Source: Planctomycetota bacterium (lineage in GTDB: Bacteria > Planctomycetota > B15-G4 > JADJEK01). Taken from it: 64,000 nt of DNA. The notes beneath the pieces are model-generated. The model was not told the origin of the DNA. It made no database searches and worked only from the letters and a program-made list of their open reading frames with translations. Where the stretch lies: assembly GCA_016709145.1 (NCBI GenBank), contig JADJEK010000005.1, positions 1 to 64,000 of the forward strand. The letters are read 5' to 3'. This document shows, in pieces, positions 46,673 through 54,921 of this stretch. Numbering within the stretch: the first letter of the stretch is position 1; each line of letters opens with the position of its first letter. Position numbers and translations under genes: made by a program.

Positions 46673-48169
46673 TCAGACCTTCTCGGCGGGCGCGCCGTCT
46701 TGCGGCGCATCACCGCCGCCGGCATGCGGCCGCAGCAGCGGGAACAGCACCACGTCGCGAATGCTGTCGGCGTCCGTCAGCATCATGACCAGGCGATCGA
46801 CGCCCATGCCGACACCGCCGGCCGGAGGCATGCCGTACTCGAGCGCTTCGAGGAAATCGTCGTCGACGGCGGCCGGGTTCTCGGGGTCCTTCTCGAGCAC
46901 CTGCTTCTCGAGGATCTGACGCTGCGCGATCGGGTCGTTCATCTCGGAGAACGCGTTCGCGATCTCGAGTCCGTTCACGAACAACTCGAAGCGTTCGGCG
47001 CGATCGCCGCCGAAGTCCTTCCACTTCGCCAACGTCGTGATGCCGCGCGGGTAGTCGATGACGAACGTCGGCTGGATCAGCGTGCGTTCGCAGAACATCT
47101 CGAACAGGTCGTTCGCGGCCTTGTGGTGCGACTTGTCCTTGGTGTCGATGCCGACCGCGGCGCACTTCGCGCGCACCGCGGGCTCGTCGTCGAGGTCGAC
47201 GCCGGCGTGTTGCTTCAGCAGATCCTCGTAGCGCACGCGACGGAACGGCGCCGACAAGTCGATCGCGGTGCCGCCCCACGTCAACTTCGTCGTGCCGCGA
47301 GCCGTCGTCGCGAGGTGGACGAGCAGTTGCTCCCACAGGTCCATCACGTCCTCGTAATCGGCGTACGCCCAGTACAGCTCGATCATCGTGAACTCGGGAT
47401 TGTGGCGCGTGTCGATGCCTTCGTTGCGGAACACGCGGCCGATCTCGAACACCTTCTCCATGCCGCCGACGAGCAGCCGCTTCAGGTGGAGTTCGAGCGC
47501 GATGCGCAGCGACAGATCGAGGTCGAGCGCGTTGTGGTGCGTCAGGAACGGCCGAGCCGCCGCGCCGCCGGCGATGTGGTGCAGCACCGGCGTCTCGACT
47601 TCGATGAAGCCACGCTGATCGAGGAACTTGCGCATTTCGGCGACGATGCGCGACCGCAGGCGGAATTGCGCCATGACCTCGTCGTTCGCGTTGAGGTCGA
47701 CGTGACGGCGGCGCGAGCGCAGTTCCTTGTCCTGCAAGCCGTGCCACTTGTCGGGCGGCGGCGTCATCGACTTCGTCAGCATCTCGACGCCGGTCGCGAA
47801 CACGGTGAGCTCACCGCGACGCGTCTTCGTGAACGTGCCGCGCACGCCGGCGTGGTCGTTCAGGTCGAACGTGTTGCGGATGCGCGTGAAGACGTCTTCG
47901 CCGACCTTGTCCTGCTGGACGTAGACCTGGACCTTGCCGGTCTCGTCCTTGACGTCGAAGAAGATCGACTTGCCGTGGTCGCGGTACGCCGTGATGCGAC
48001 CGCAGACGACGGCGGGAACCTCGGCGCCTTCGACGTACGCGTCGCGCAGCGGGCCGATCCAGTTGCGGGCCTCCCCACGGGCCGGGAAGCGCTTCGGATA
48101 CGGGTCGACTCCGGCCGCACGCAATGCCTCGAGCTTGCGAAGTCGTTCCTCGGGCAGATGCGCCGCCAT
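46673..48169 (-). CDS. lysS: Lysyl-tRNA synthetase, class II
   Basis: 498 residues, typical for the family. ATG at 48169 has GGAGGG upstream. The N-terminal OB anticodon-binding domain (VCGRITAYRDHGKSIFFDVKDETGKVQVYVQQDKV) precedes the class II core with motif 1 FLDQRGFIEVETPVLH, motif 2 KVFEIGRVFRNEGIDTRHNPEFTMIELYWAYADYEDVM and motif 3 GGVGMGVDRLVMMLTDADSIRDVVLFPLLRP. Charges tRNA-Lys in the cytosol. First gene of a minus-strand run lysS-lolC-lolD, a common bacterial arrangement. The 400 bases upstream hold the CCCGGG array and probably its promoter (GATAGGATCC on the minus strand at about 48208-48199). Confidence 0.98.
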   Translation of the reverse strand: MAAHLPEERLRKLEALRAAGVDPYPKRFPARGEARNWIGPLRDAYVEGAEVPAVVCGRITAYRDHGKSIFFDVKDETGKVQVYVQQDKVGEDVFTRIRNTFDLNDHAGVRGTFTKTRRGELTVFATGVEMLTKSMTPPPDKWHGLQDKELRSRRRHVDLNANDEVMAQFRLRSRIVAEMRKFLDQRGFIEVETPVLHHIAGGAAARPFLTHHNALDLDLSLRIALELHLKRLLVGGMEKVFEIGRVFRNEGIDTRHNPEFTMIELYWAYADYEDVMDLWEQLLVHLATTARGTTKLTWGGTAIDLSAPFRRVRYEDLLKQHAGVDLDDEPAVRAKCAAVGIDTKDKSHHKAANDLFEMFCERTLIQPTFVIDYPRGITTLAKWKDFGGDRAERFELFVNGLEIANAFSEMNDPIAQRQILEKQVLEKDPENPAAVDDDFLEALEYGMPPAGGVGMGVDRLVMMLTDADSIRDVVLFPLLRPHAGGGDAPQDGAPAEKV

Positions 48170-48310
48170 GCCAACCCTCCGGTCACGCGAAAAAGGAGGG
48201 GGATCCTATCAGTGCCCACGGGAAGTGGGCCGACGATCGGAACTCGAGGATCGCGTGCTCCGCGGCGACTGGAGCGACCGCGCTGGCACCAGCGTCGACG
48301 AACCACGCGG

Positions 48311-48466
48311 CCCGGGTGACGGCCCGGGTGCTGGCCCGGGTGACGGCCCGGGTGCTGGCCCGGGTGACGGCCCGGGTGCTGGCCCGGGTGACGGCCCGGG
48401 TGCTGGCCCGGGCGCTGGCCCGGGCGACGGCCCGGGTGCTGGCCCGGGTGCTGGCCCGGGTGGGGG
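48311..48466 (+). repeat. CCCGGG 12-mer array, locus 3 (intergenic)
   Basis: Thirteen CCCGGG cores exactly 12 bases apart, mostly alternating CCCGGGTGACGG and CCCGGGTGCTGG. It lies between the divergent lysS and the membrane protein at 48611 and points toward the latter. Longest and most uniform of the three arrays. Confidence 0.95.
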
Positions 48467-48610
48467 CGCTGAACGTCGTCGGGCACGCCGCTCCTCGTCG
48501 CCCGCGACGGGCGCGCTGGCAACCCGACGCGATTCTCCCCCCTTCCTCAGCCGCAATTGCAGGGTATGGTTCCGGCCCTTTCACCCTTGGCCGGAAACTG
48601 GCACGCGTCG

Positions 48611-49243
48611 ATGGTCCTCCGACTTCAGGGCATCGTTCTCTTCCTGTTCATCCCACTCGTGTTGTGGCTGATGCTGGCCCAGCCGTTCCACGCGCTGGGC
48701 GCGCTCTTGGCCGCGGTCGCCCTGATGTTCTTGCACCGGTTCGTGGCGATCCCGCACATGGTCAACAACCTCGATTACCGCTGCCTGTGGAGCGGCGACG
48801 AGGTCGCCCCGGGCTGCCGGTATCGCGTCGTGAGTTCGGGCGTCGAGCGCTCGTTCAACTTCTACATCGACCCGATGCGCGACAAGGCCGCCCGCTTCCT
48901 GACCTACGCCCAGAAGTTCGCGCTGCCGCTGCGCATCGCGATCCTCGGCACGCTCGCGTACTACGTGGTGGCCGAGATCCTGCGCCTGGCCGGCGTCGAA
49001 GCCATGCCGAGCCACGAAACCAACTCGATGGTGTTCCGCGGCATCATCGGCCTGACGACGCTGACCACGTTCATCGCGTATCGCTTCGTCGAAGGCATCC
49101 CGCACATGAAGGGACCGGTGACGTTCCCGTTCCCGATCCACAACCTGTTCTTGCTGGGCATCTGCTGGACCCTGCTGATCTTCGGCGCGGTCGGGGCCTG
49201 GTGGGTCTTCGACGTGGCGCGAGCGCTGATCGCGATGCGCTGA
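48611..49243 (+). CDS. Integral membrane protein, unknown
   Basis: 210 residues from ATG 48611; in-frame ATG 48566 and TTG 48557 would add 15-18 residues without a better ribosome site. About five hydrophobic helices: LQGIVLFLFIPLVLWLMLA, ALLAAVALMFLHRFVAIPHMV, FALPLRIAILGTLAYYVVAEIL, IIGLTTLTTFIAYRFVEGIPH and LFLLGICWTLLIFGAVGAWWVF. Charged or polar residues within helices (R, H, E) and the DYRCLWSG, SFNFYIDPMRD motif in the loop suggest a specific role, but no family is recognised. Codon bias is strong. It is followed by the pyrimidine minisatellite and then tig on the same strand. Confidence 0.75.
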   Translation: MVLRLQGIVLFLFIPLVLWLMLAQPFHALGALLAAVALMFLHRFVAIPHMVNNLDYRCLWSGDEVAPGCRYRVVSSGVERSFNFYIDPMRDKAARFLTYAQKFALPLRIAILGTLAYYVVAEILRLAGVEAMPSHETNSMVFRGIIGLTTLTTFIAYRFVEGIPHMKGPVTFPFPIHNLFLLGICWTLLIFGAVGAWWVFDVARALIAMR

Positions 49244-49323
49244 GGCCGAGCGGCCCGCGACGCCCATCCCCCCAAGCGAGGTTTCGTCTTAACGCGGCCG
49301 GCACGCCGGCTCCGCGAATGGGC

Positions 49324-49508
49324 CCCCTCGTCGCCTCTCATCCCTCGTCGTCCCTCGCGCCCCTCACGTCCCTCGCGCCCCTCACGTCCCTCGCGTCCCT
49401 CGTCGTCCCTCGCGCCCCTCGCGTCCCTCGCGCCCCTCGTCGTCCCTCACGTCCCTCTTCGTCCCTCACGTCCCTCTCATCCCTCCTCCCCGCGCCCCTC
49501 CTCCCCCG
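49324..49508 (+). repeat. Pyrimidine-rich 9-10-bp minisatellite upstream of tig
   Basis: About fifteen or more tandem units of CCCTCGCGC, CCCTCACGT or CCCTCGTCGT. The plus strand is almost free of A; the minus strand has a GGG run every 9-10 bases and could fold into G-quadruplexes. It fills the gap between the membrane protein gene (ends 49243) and tig (starts 49639). Confidence 0.9.
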
Positions 49509-49638
49509 CGCGCGGCTTCGATCCATTCGTTGCGGCAACGCATCCGCCTCCATAAACTCCCGGGTTCTGCGCAGCGGCCGCGAAACGGTGCACGGTTGCC
49601 CCGTCTCGCGGTCCGCCGCTGTTGCCCAAGGAATCACC

Positions 49639-50949
49639 ATGCCGGCCCAAGTGACCGCCAACGGCCCGTGCTCGCGGACCATCAAGATCGAGATCACCCC
49701 TGAGACGATCCGCGAGAGCCTCGCGGACGCGTGGCGCAACGCCGCCGCGAACGTCCAGATGAAGGGGTTCCGGCCGGGCAAGGTCCCCCGCCACATCCTC
49801 GAGAAGAAGTACGGCGAACAACTGCGCCTCGAGGTGAAGCAGCACCTGCTCGAGGACGCCTGGAAGTCGGCGATCCGCGACCACAAGCTGCGCCCGGTCG
49901 AATCGCCGAAGGTCGATTCCGATCAGATCGAGCTCGACGCGACCAAGCCGATCACGCTCGAGTTCACGATCGAGGTGCGCCCGGACTTCGAATTGGCGGA
50001 CTGGCGCGGACTCGAGGTCGGAGCCCCGGTCGTCGCCGTGCAAGACGCGGATCTCGAGCGCGAACTGAACCACTTGCGCTCGCGCTTCGCGACGGCCGAG
50101 GAAATCACCGAAGGCGTGGTCGGCAAGGGCGACTACGCGATCGTCGACATCGAGTTCGAAGTCGACGGCGCCACGGTGCTGTCGCGCGAGAAGCAGATCG
50201 TCGACACCGCCGGCGAGAAGATCGCGGGCCTCGACGCGCAAGGCAACATCACTTCGTTCCTCGGCAAGACCAAGGGTGCGAAGGTCACGATCGGCATGAC
50301 GCTGCCCGAGGACTTCGATCCGACGGGCTTCGCCAACGCCAAGGCGCTACTGCACTGCACCGTCCAGGAGGTTCGTCGCGTCCAACTGCCCGAACTCGAC
50401 GACGCGTTCGCGACCAAGGTCGGCGCCGAGAACGTCGAGGACCTGAAGACGAAGGTGCGCGCCGAGATCGAGCGCCACCTCCAGTCGCAGCGCAATCGCT
50501 ACGTCGAAGAGCGCTTGTTCGACGCGTTGATCGCGAAGACCCCGTTCGACCTGCCGCAGAACCTGATCGAGCGCGCCACGGACGAGATGGTCCATCAGTT
50601 GGAACATCAGATGCAGCACCAGGGCCACGACGAAGCTCGGGCCAAGGCCGATGCGGCGGCCCAGCGCGATCGCGTCAAGGGCGAGCAGATGCGTGCGTTG
50701 AGGATGACTTTCCTCGTCGATAGGATCGCCGAGGCGGAAAAGATCGGCGTCACCGACAAGGAGCTGGAGCAGACGGTGGTGTCGCTGGCTATGGCACAGC
50801 AACGCCCCGCGCAGGAAGTGTTCGACGAGCTGTACGAGCGCGGGCAGTTGGGCTCGCTGCGGGTTCAGATCCTCGAAGCGAAAGTCCGAAAGCTCCTGCG
50901 CGAGGCAGCCAAGGTCTTCGACGCGAAGACCGACAGCACGAACCCTTGA
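49639..50949 (+). CDS. tig: Trigger factor
   Basis: 436 residues. Ribosome-associated chaperone that meets nascent chains. The N-terminal ribosome-docking motif GFRPGKVPRHILEKKYG is clear. The FKBP-type PPIase domain spans roughly residues 150-235 (GDYAIVDIEFEVDG, TSFLGKTKGAKVTIGMTLPEDF), and the helical C-terminal domain has FDLPQNLIERATDEMVHQLEHQM and VDRIAEAEKIGVTDKELEQTV. ATG at 49639 has AAGGA seven bases upstream. It heads the tig-clpP-clpX set, spaced 10 bases from clpP. Confidence 0.97.
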   Translation: MPAQVTANGPCSRTIKIEITPETIRESLADAWRNAAANVQMKGFRPGKVPRHILEKKYGEQLRLEVKQHLLEDAWKSAIRDHKLRPVESPKVDSDQIELDATKPITLEFTIEVRPDFELADWRGLEVGAPVVAVQDADLERELNHLRSRFATAEEITEGVVGKGDYAIVDIEFEVDGATVLSREKQIVDTAGEKIAGLDAQGNITSFLGKTKGAKVTIGMTLPEDFDPTGFANAKALLHCTVQEVRRVQLPELDDAFATKVGAENVEDLKTKVRAEIERHLQSQRNRYVEERLFDALIAKTPFDLPQNLIERATDEMVHQLEHQMQHQGHDEARAKADAAAQRDRVKGEQMRALRMTFLVDRIAEAEKIGVTDKELEQTVVSLAMAQQRPAQEVFDELYERGQLGSLRVQILEAKVRKLLREAAKVFDAKTDSTNP

Positions 50950-50959
50950 AGGACGACCG

Positions 50960-51580
50960 ATGACGACGAAGTCACAGATCTCCAGCTTCTATCCCATCCC
51001 TTACGTCATCGAGAAGACGGGTCGGGGCGAGCGCGCCTACGACATCTACTCGCGTCTGCTCGAAGACCGCATCATCTTCATCGGCACCCCGATCGACGAC
51101 AACGTCGCGAACGCCGTGATCGCCCAGCTCTTGTTCCTGCAGAAGGACAACAAGAACCAGGACATCAACCTCTACATCAATTCGCCGGGCGGCAGCATCT
51201 CCGCGGGCCTGGCGATCTACGACACGATGCAGTTCGTGCAGTGCGACGTCGCGACCTACTGCATCGGCATGGCGGCCTCGATGGCGGCGATGCTGCTGAC
51301 GGCCGGCAAGAAGGGCAAACGCAACGCGTTGCCCAACTCGCGGATCATGATCCACCAGCCTTGGGGCGGCGCGCAGGGCACTGCGGCCGACATCGAGATC
51401 CAGGCCAAGGAGATCCTGAAGATGAAGGCCCAGATGCACAAGCTGCTGGCCCATCACACGGGTCAACCGGTCAAGACGGTGGAACGCGACTGCGATCGCG
51501 ATTACTACATGTCGGCGGACGAGGCGAAGGCCTACGGTCTGGTCGACGAAGTGGTCCAGCCTCTGAAGGGTGGTGTGTGA
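50960..51580 (+). CDS. clpP: ATP-dependent Clp protease, proteolytic subunit
   Basis: 206 residues. Catalytic Ser is in CIGMAASMAAMLLTAG, His in SRIMIHQPWGG, and the Asp in the DRDYYMSADEAKAYGLVDEV segment. The substrate/turn motif NLYINSPGGSISAGLAIYDTMQF is intact. ATG at 50960 has AAGGA upstream and lies 10 bases after tig. The N-terminal leader is about ten residues longer than the mature E. coli enzyme, so maturation by cleavage is possible. Works with ClpX encoded next. Confidence 0.98.
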   Translation: MTTKSQISSFYPIPYVIEKTGRGERAYDIYSRLLEDRIIFIGTPIDDNVANAVIAQLLFLQKDNKNQDINLYINSPGGSISAGLAIYDTMQFVQCDVATYCIGMAASMAAMLLTAGKKGKRNALPNSRIMIHQPWGGAQGTAADIEIQAKEILKMKAQMHKLLAHHTGQPVKTVERDCDRDYYMSADEAKAYGLVDEVVQPLKGGV

Positions 51581-51581
51581 C

Positions 51582-52868
51582 TTGAGCGGGCGCGGTTCGA
51601 GAGACTCCGAGCGCTGTACGTTCTGCGACAAGCCCAAGCGCCAGGTCCAAAGCCTGATCGCGGGTCCGCCGGGCGTGTTCATCTGCAACGAGTGCGTCGA
51701 GCTGTGCAACACGATCCTGTTCGAGGACACCGGGCGGCGCTCGGGACCCACGCGGGCCGAGCACGCCACGCCGGTCGGCGGCAAGGTCCCGACGCCGAGC
51801 GAGATCAGTCGCTTCCTCGACGAGTACGTGGTCGGCCAGCAGCACGCGAAGAAGGTGCTCTCGGTCGCCGTCTACAACCACTACAAGCGCCTGCGCGCAC
51901 CGCGCCGCGCCGACGACGACGTCGAGCTCGAGAAGTCGAACATCATGCTGATCGGGCCGACCGGCTCGGGCAAGACGCTGCTCGCGCGCACGCTCGCGCG
52001 CTACTTGCGCGTGCCGTTCGCGATCGCCGACGCCACCACGCTGACCGAAGCCGGCTACGTCGGTGAGGACGTCGAGAACATCATCCTGAAGCTGGTGCAG
52101 TCGGCGAACTACGACATCCAGCAGGCGCAGCAGGGCATCATCTTCGTCGACGAGATCGACAAGATCGCGCGCACGACGGGCAACGTCTCGATCACGCGCG
52201 ACGTGTCCGGCGAAGGCGTCCAACAAGCCCTGCTGAAGCTGCTCGAAGGCACCATCGCGAACGTCCCACCGCAAGGCGGCCGCAAGCATCCCGAGCAGTC
52301 GTACATCCAGGTCGACACGACCAACATCCTGTTCATCTGCGGCGGCACGTTCTCGAACATCACCGACACCATCGCGCGCCGCGTCGGCAAGGGCACGATC
52401 GGCTTCCACTTCGAGAGCGGCAACGAGAACGACGACGAGGCGCGCAAGCGCGGCCTCCTGCGTCAGGTCCAGACCGAGGACCTGATCGAGTTCGGCATGA
52501 TCCCCGAGTTCATCGGGCGCTTCCCGGTGATCGGTACGCTCGATCCGCTGACGCAGTCGGACTTGGTCCACGTGCTCACCGAGCCGAAGAACTCGATCGT
52601 GCGCCAGTACCAGAAGATGTTCGCGATGGAGCAGTGCGAGCTGGAGTTCCAGCCCGGCGCCCTCGAACGCATCGCCGATCTGGCGCTGAAGAAGGGCACC
52701 GGCGTGCGCGCGCTGCGCATGATCATCGAAGAGGTGATGCTCGACGTGGTCTATCGACTGCCCGAGCGCAGCTCGCCGATCCGCTTCGTCGTCACGTCCG
52801 AGTTCATCGACCGCACCGCGCCGATCATCCAGATCCCGCTGTCCGAACCGCAGCGCGAGAGCGCCTGA
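51582..52868 (+). CDS. clpX: Clp protease ATP-binding subunit ClpX
   Basis: 428 residues with TTG at 51582; GTG at 51570 or 51573 would overlap the clpP stop and add three or four residues. The N-terminal zinc domain has the pairs CTFCDK and CNECVELC, the AAA+ core shows Walker A GPTGSGKTLLA, the arginine-rich TLTEAGYVGEDVEN and Walker B IIFVDEIDKIA, pore loop GYVG, and RGLLRQVQTEDLIEFGMIPEFIGR, with the C-terminal GVRALRMIIEEVMLDVVY. All residues expected of an active unfoldase are present. Adjacent to clpP in the usual order. Confidence 0.97.
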   Translation: MSGRGSRDSERCTFCDKPKRQVQSLIAGPPGVFICNECVELCNTILFEDTGRRSGPTRAEHATPVGGKVPTPSEISRFLDEYVVGQQHAKKVLSVAVYNHYKRLRAPRRADDDVELEKSNIMLIGPTGSGKTLLARTLARYLRVPFAIADATTLTEAGYVGEDVENIILKLVQSANYDIQQAQQGIIFVDEIDKIARTTGNVSITRDVSGEGVQQALLKLLEGTIANVPPQGGRKHPEQSYIQVDTTNILFICGGTFSNITDTIARRVGKGTIGFHFESGNENDDEARKRGLLRQVQTEDLIEFGMIPEFIGRFPVIGTLDPLTQSDLVHVLTEPKNSIVRQYQKMFAMEQCELEFQPGALERIADLALKKGTGVRALRMIIEEVMLDVVYRLPERSSPIRFVVTSEFIDRTAPIIQIPLSEPQRESA

Positions 52869-52907
52869 GCGCGGTCCGCTCGCGCCTCGCCGCCCCGCCC
52901 CTCCGCG

Positions 52908-53999
52908 ATGACCGAGCCGACGACTTCCGCACCCCTGCCTGCGTTGACCGATTTGCCGATCGACGGCTTCGGTGTCGTCGCGGCCATCCCGGGCGCGCGC
53001 GCGTTCCACGCCGCGTCGGTGCGCCGTTGGCTCTACGCGCGCGGCGCGACGTCGGTCGACGCGATGACCGACCTCCCGAAGGACGTCCGCGCGGCGTTGG
53101 CGGCCTCGTACCGCCTGCGTTCGTCGAAGCTCGCGCTCGTGCGCGACTCCGACGACGGCACCAAGAAGCTGCTGATCGAGCTCGCCGACGGTCAGACCAT
53201 CGAGTCCGTGCTGATCCCCGAGGCCGATCGCACGACGCTGTGCATGTCGACGCAGGTCGGATGCGGAGTGCGCTGCGCGTTCTGCGCGTCGGGCATGCTC
53301 GGTGTGGTGCGCAACCTCACGCCCGGCGAGATGGTCGAGCAGTTCCTGTGGGCGCGCGAGGCGCTCGCACGCGACCAGCGCGAACTCACGAACGTCGTCG
53401 TCATGGGCGGCGGCGAGCCGCTCAACAACTTCGAACCCTTGAAGGTCGCGCTCGAGACCATCAACCACAAGGACGGTCTCGGCTTCGGCGCGCGGCGCAT
53501 CACGGTCTCGACGATCGGCATCCCGAGCAAGATCGACCGCATGGAGGAACTCGGCAAGCAGGTGAATCTCGCCGTGTCCCTGCACGCGCCGAACGAGGAG
53601 CTGCGCGGTCGACTGATCCCCGGCCTCGACCACGTGCCGTTGTCCGACGTGCTCGCCGCGGCGCGGCGCTACTTCGAGCGCACGGGACGTGAGATCACGT
53701 TCGAGTACGTGGTGCTGAAGGACGTCAACGATCGCCCCGAGCACGCGCGCGAACTCGTCCGTCTGCTGCGCGGCATGCGCGGCAAGGTCAACCTGATCCC
53801 ATGGAACCCGGTCGGCGACCTGCCGTTCCAGAGACCCGAACGCGAGGCCGTCGACACGTTCGCGATGATCCTCGACGAAGGCGGCATCAAGAGCACCGTG
53901 CGGCGACCGCGCGGGCGTGACATCGATGCGGCCTGCGGCCAATTGCGCCGGCGTTATCCGACCGGCGAGGCGCTGCGGCAGGAGCGCCGAGGATCGTGA
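52908..53999 (+). CDS. rlmN: 23S rRNA/tRNA (adenine-C2) methyltransferase RlmN
   Basis: 363 residues. Radical-SAM cysteines are in GCGVRCAFCASG (C-x3-C-x2-C), with the glycine-rich MGGGEPLNNF and the internal ACGQL cysteine region near the C-terminus. Other family segments are MSTQVGCG, LAVSLHAPNEELRGRLIPG, ITFEYVVLKDVND and VNLIPWNPVGDLPF. Methylates A2503 of 23S rRNA and some tRNAs using an iron-sulfur cluster. ATG at 52908, 39 bases after clpX. The convergent SRPBCC lipoprotein gene ends 16 bases away. Confidence 0.97.
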   Translation: MTEPTTSAPLPALTDLPIDGFGVVAAIPGARAFHAASVRRWLYARGATSVDAMTDLPKDVRAALAASYRLRSSKLALVRDSDDGTKKLLIELADGQTIESVLIPEADRTTLCMSTQVGCGVRCAFCASGMLGVVRNLTPGEMVEQFLWAREALARDQRELTNVVVMGGGEPLNNFEPLKVALETINHKDGLGFGARRITVSTIGIPSKIDRMEELGKQVNLAVSLHAPNEELRGRLIPGLDHVPLSDVLAAARRYFERTGREITFEYVVLKDVNDRPEHARELVRLLRGMRGKVNLIPWNPVGDLPFQRPEREAVDTFAMILDEGGIKSTVRRPRGRDIDAACGQLRRRYPTGEALRQERRGS

Positions 54000-54015
54000 T
54001 CGCGAGCCTTTCCCG

Positions 54016-54591
54016 TCACGGCGCCGCGGTGAACGGCGACTCCTGAGGTTCGGTCGGCAGGCCTCGCATGACGGCAGCCCGCAGCACGCTCAGGGCTTGA
54101 TTCCAACGTCGCCGATGCGCGACCGCAGTCGCTTCGCCAGCCGCGTCCGCGGGGAATGGTCCCTCGTCGACGTAGATGCGCGCGCCGCCGATCTCGCCGC
54201 TGACGCGGAACGTCACGACGCGCTGCGCGCCGCCACTCGCGGAGAGCGACCACGCCATCGACGTCGGTTCGTCGACCGCCGAGATCGAGCCCTCGGTGAC
54301 GACGCCGTCCGACACGAGTCGCACCGGGCCACCGACGATCACGTCGAGCGCGACTTCCTGCGCGAGCCACTGGTCGAGCCGATCGCTCGACGCGATCCAA
54401 TCCCACGCCTCCCACGGCGGCACCGGGACGTAGGCGCTGGCGACGACGCGGCGCTCCGACGTGGCGGCGTCGGCCACGACCGCCGCGTCCTGTTGCGGCC
54501 CCGGCAGCGGATCCTCGGCGCGCGTGCGCGCCAAGCATGCAGTCAGTCCACCACACAAGAACGCGATCGCGGCGTACGCGCGCAACGTCAT
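54016..54591 (-). CDS. Lipoprotein with SRPBCC/START-like domain
   Basis: 191 residues. The N-terminus MTLRAYAAIAFLCGGLTACL carries a lipobox (LTAC), so it should be anchored to a membrane. The mature part is an AHSA1/polyketide-cyclase-like SRPBCC fold: ASAYVPVPPWEAWDWIASSDRLDQWL, VGGPVRLVSDGVVTEGSISAVDEPTSMAWSLSASGG, RVVTFRVSGEIGG and RRRWNQALSVLRAAV. SRPBCC domains bind hydrophobic ligands; an exported lipidated form is uncommon. The start overlaps the TPR gene stop by four bases (ATGA). It is the last gene of the six-gene sigma/HtrA-like operon. Confidence 0.8.
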   Translation of the reverse strand: MTLRAYAAIAFLCGGLTACLARTRAEDPLPGPQQDAAVVADAATSERRVVASAYVPVPPWEAWDWIASSDRLDQWLAQEVALDVIVGGPVRLVSDGVVTEGSISAVDEPTSMAWSLSASGGAQRVVTFRVSGEIGGARIYVDEGPFPADAAGEATAVAHRRRWNQALSVLRAAVMRGLPTEPQESPFTAAP

Positions 54592-54905
54592 GGACCGAGC
54601 TCCTCGAGCAAGTCGTCGATCTCGGCCAAAGGCTCGGAGTGGTCTTGTTCGAGTGCGAGTTCGCGCGCGCGCTTCAGCACCACGACCGCGGGCGCGCCCT
54701 GCCCGAGTTCCACCAGCGACTTGGCGAGGAAGACGTGAGCCATGAGCCAGTCCGGCTTCGCGTCGATCGCGCGTTGGAACTCGGGGACGGCCTCTTCGAA
54801 GCGCTCGGCTTCGTACAGCGCCTTGGCCAGCGTGAAGCGCGCGAGCTCGTCCTGCGGACGCTGCTCGCACACCTGCTTCCACTTGTCGACTCTGCTCTCG
54901 TTCAT
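54588..54905 (-). CDS. Small TPR protein
   Basis: 105 residues with two to three TPR motifs: ARFTLAKALYEAERFEEAVPEFQRAIDAKPDW, MAHVFLAKSLVELGQGAPAVVVLKRA, and a capping helix LAEIDDLLEEL. No signal peptide, so cytoplasmic. ATG at 54905 has a TAGACT element ten bases upstream and no clear Shine-Dalgarno, suggesting an internal, possibly leaderless start in addition to read-through from upstream. Likely a protein-interaction partner within the operon. Confidence 0.85.
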   Translation of the reverse strand: MNESRVDKWKQVCEQRPQDELARFTLAKALYEAERFEEAVPEFQRAIDAKPDWLMAHVFLAKSLVELGQGAPAVVVLKRARELALEQDHSEPLAEIDDLLEELGP

Positions 54906-54915
54906 GGGAGCGCGG

Positions 54916-54921
54916 AGTCTA
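54916..54921 (-). promoter_or_regulatory. -10-like TAGACT directly before the TPR gene
   Basis: TAGACT followed by CCGCGCTCCC then ATG. With only ten bases to the start codon, a transcript would begin within about four bases of the ATG. It would allow the TPR and lipoprotein genes to be made separately from the sigma factor part of the operon. Confidence 0.35.

Noticed and set aside
45290..48319. 1009-residue plus-strand open frame over lolC and lysS
   Set aside because: Antisense of lolC and lysS, both unmistakable.
48311..48466. CRISPR array
   Set aside because: Units are 12 bases with no unique spacers and no cas genes; it is a simple tandem repeat.
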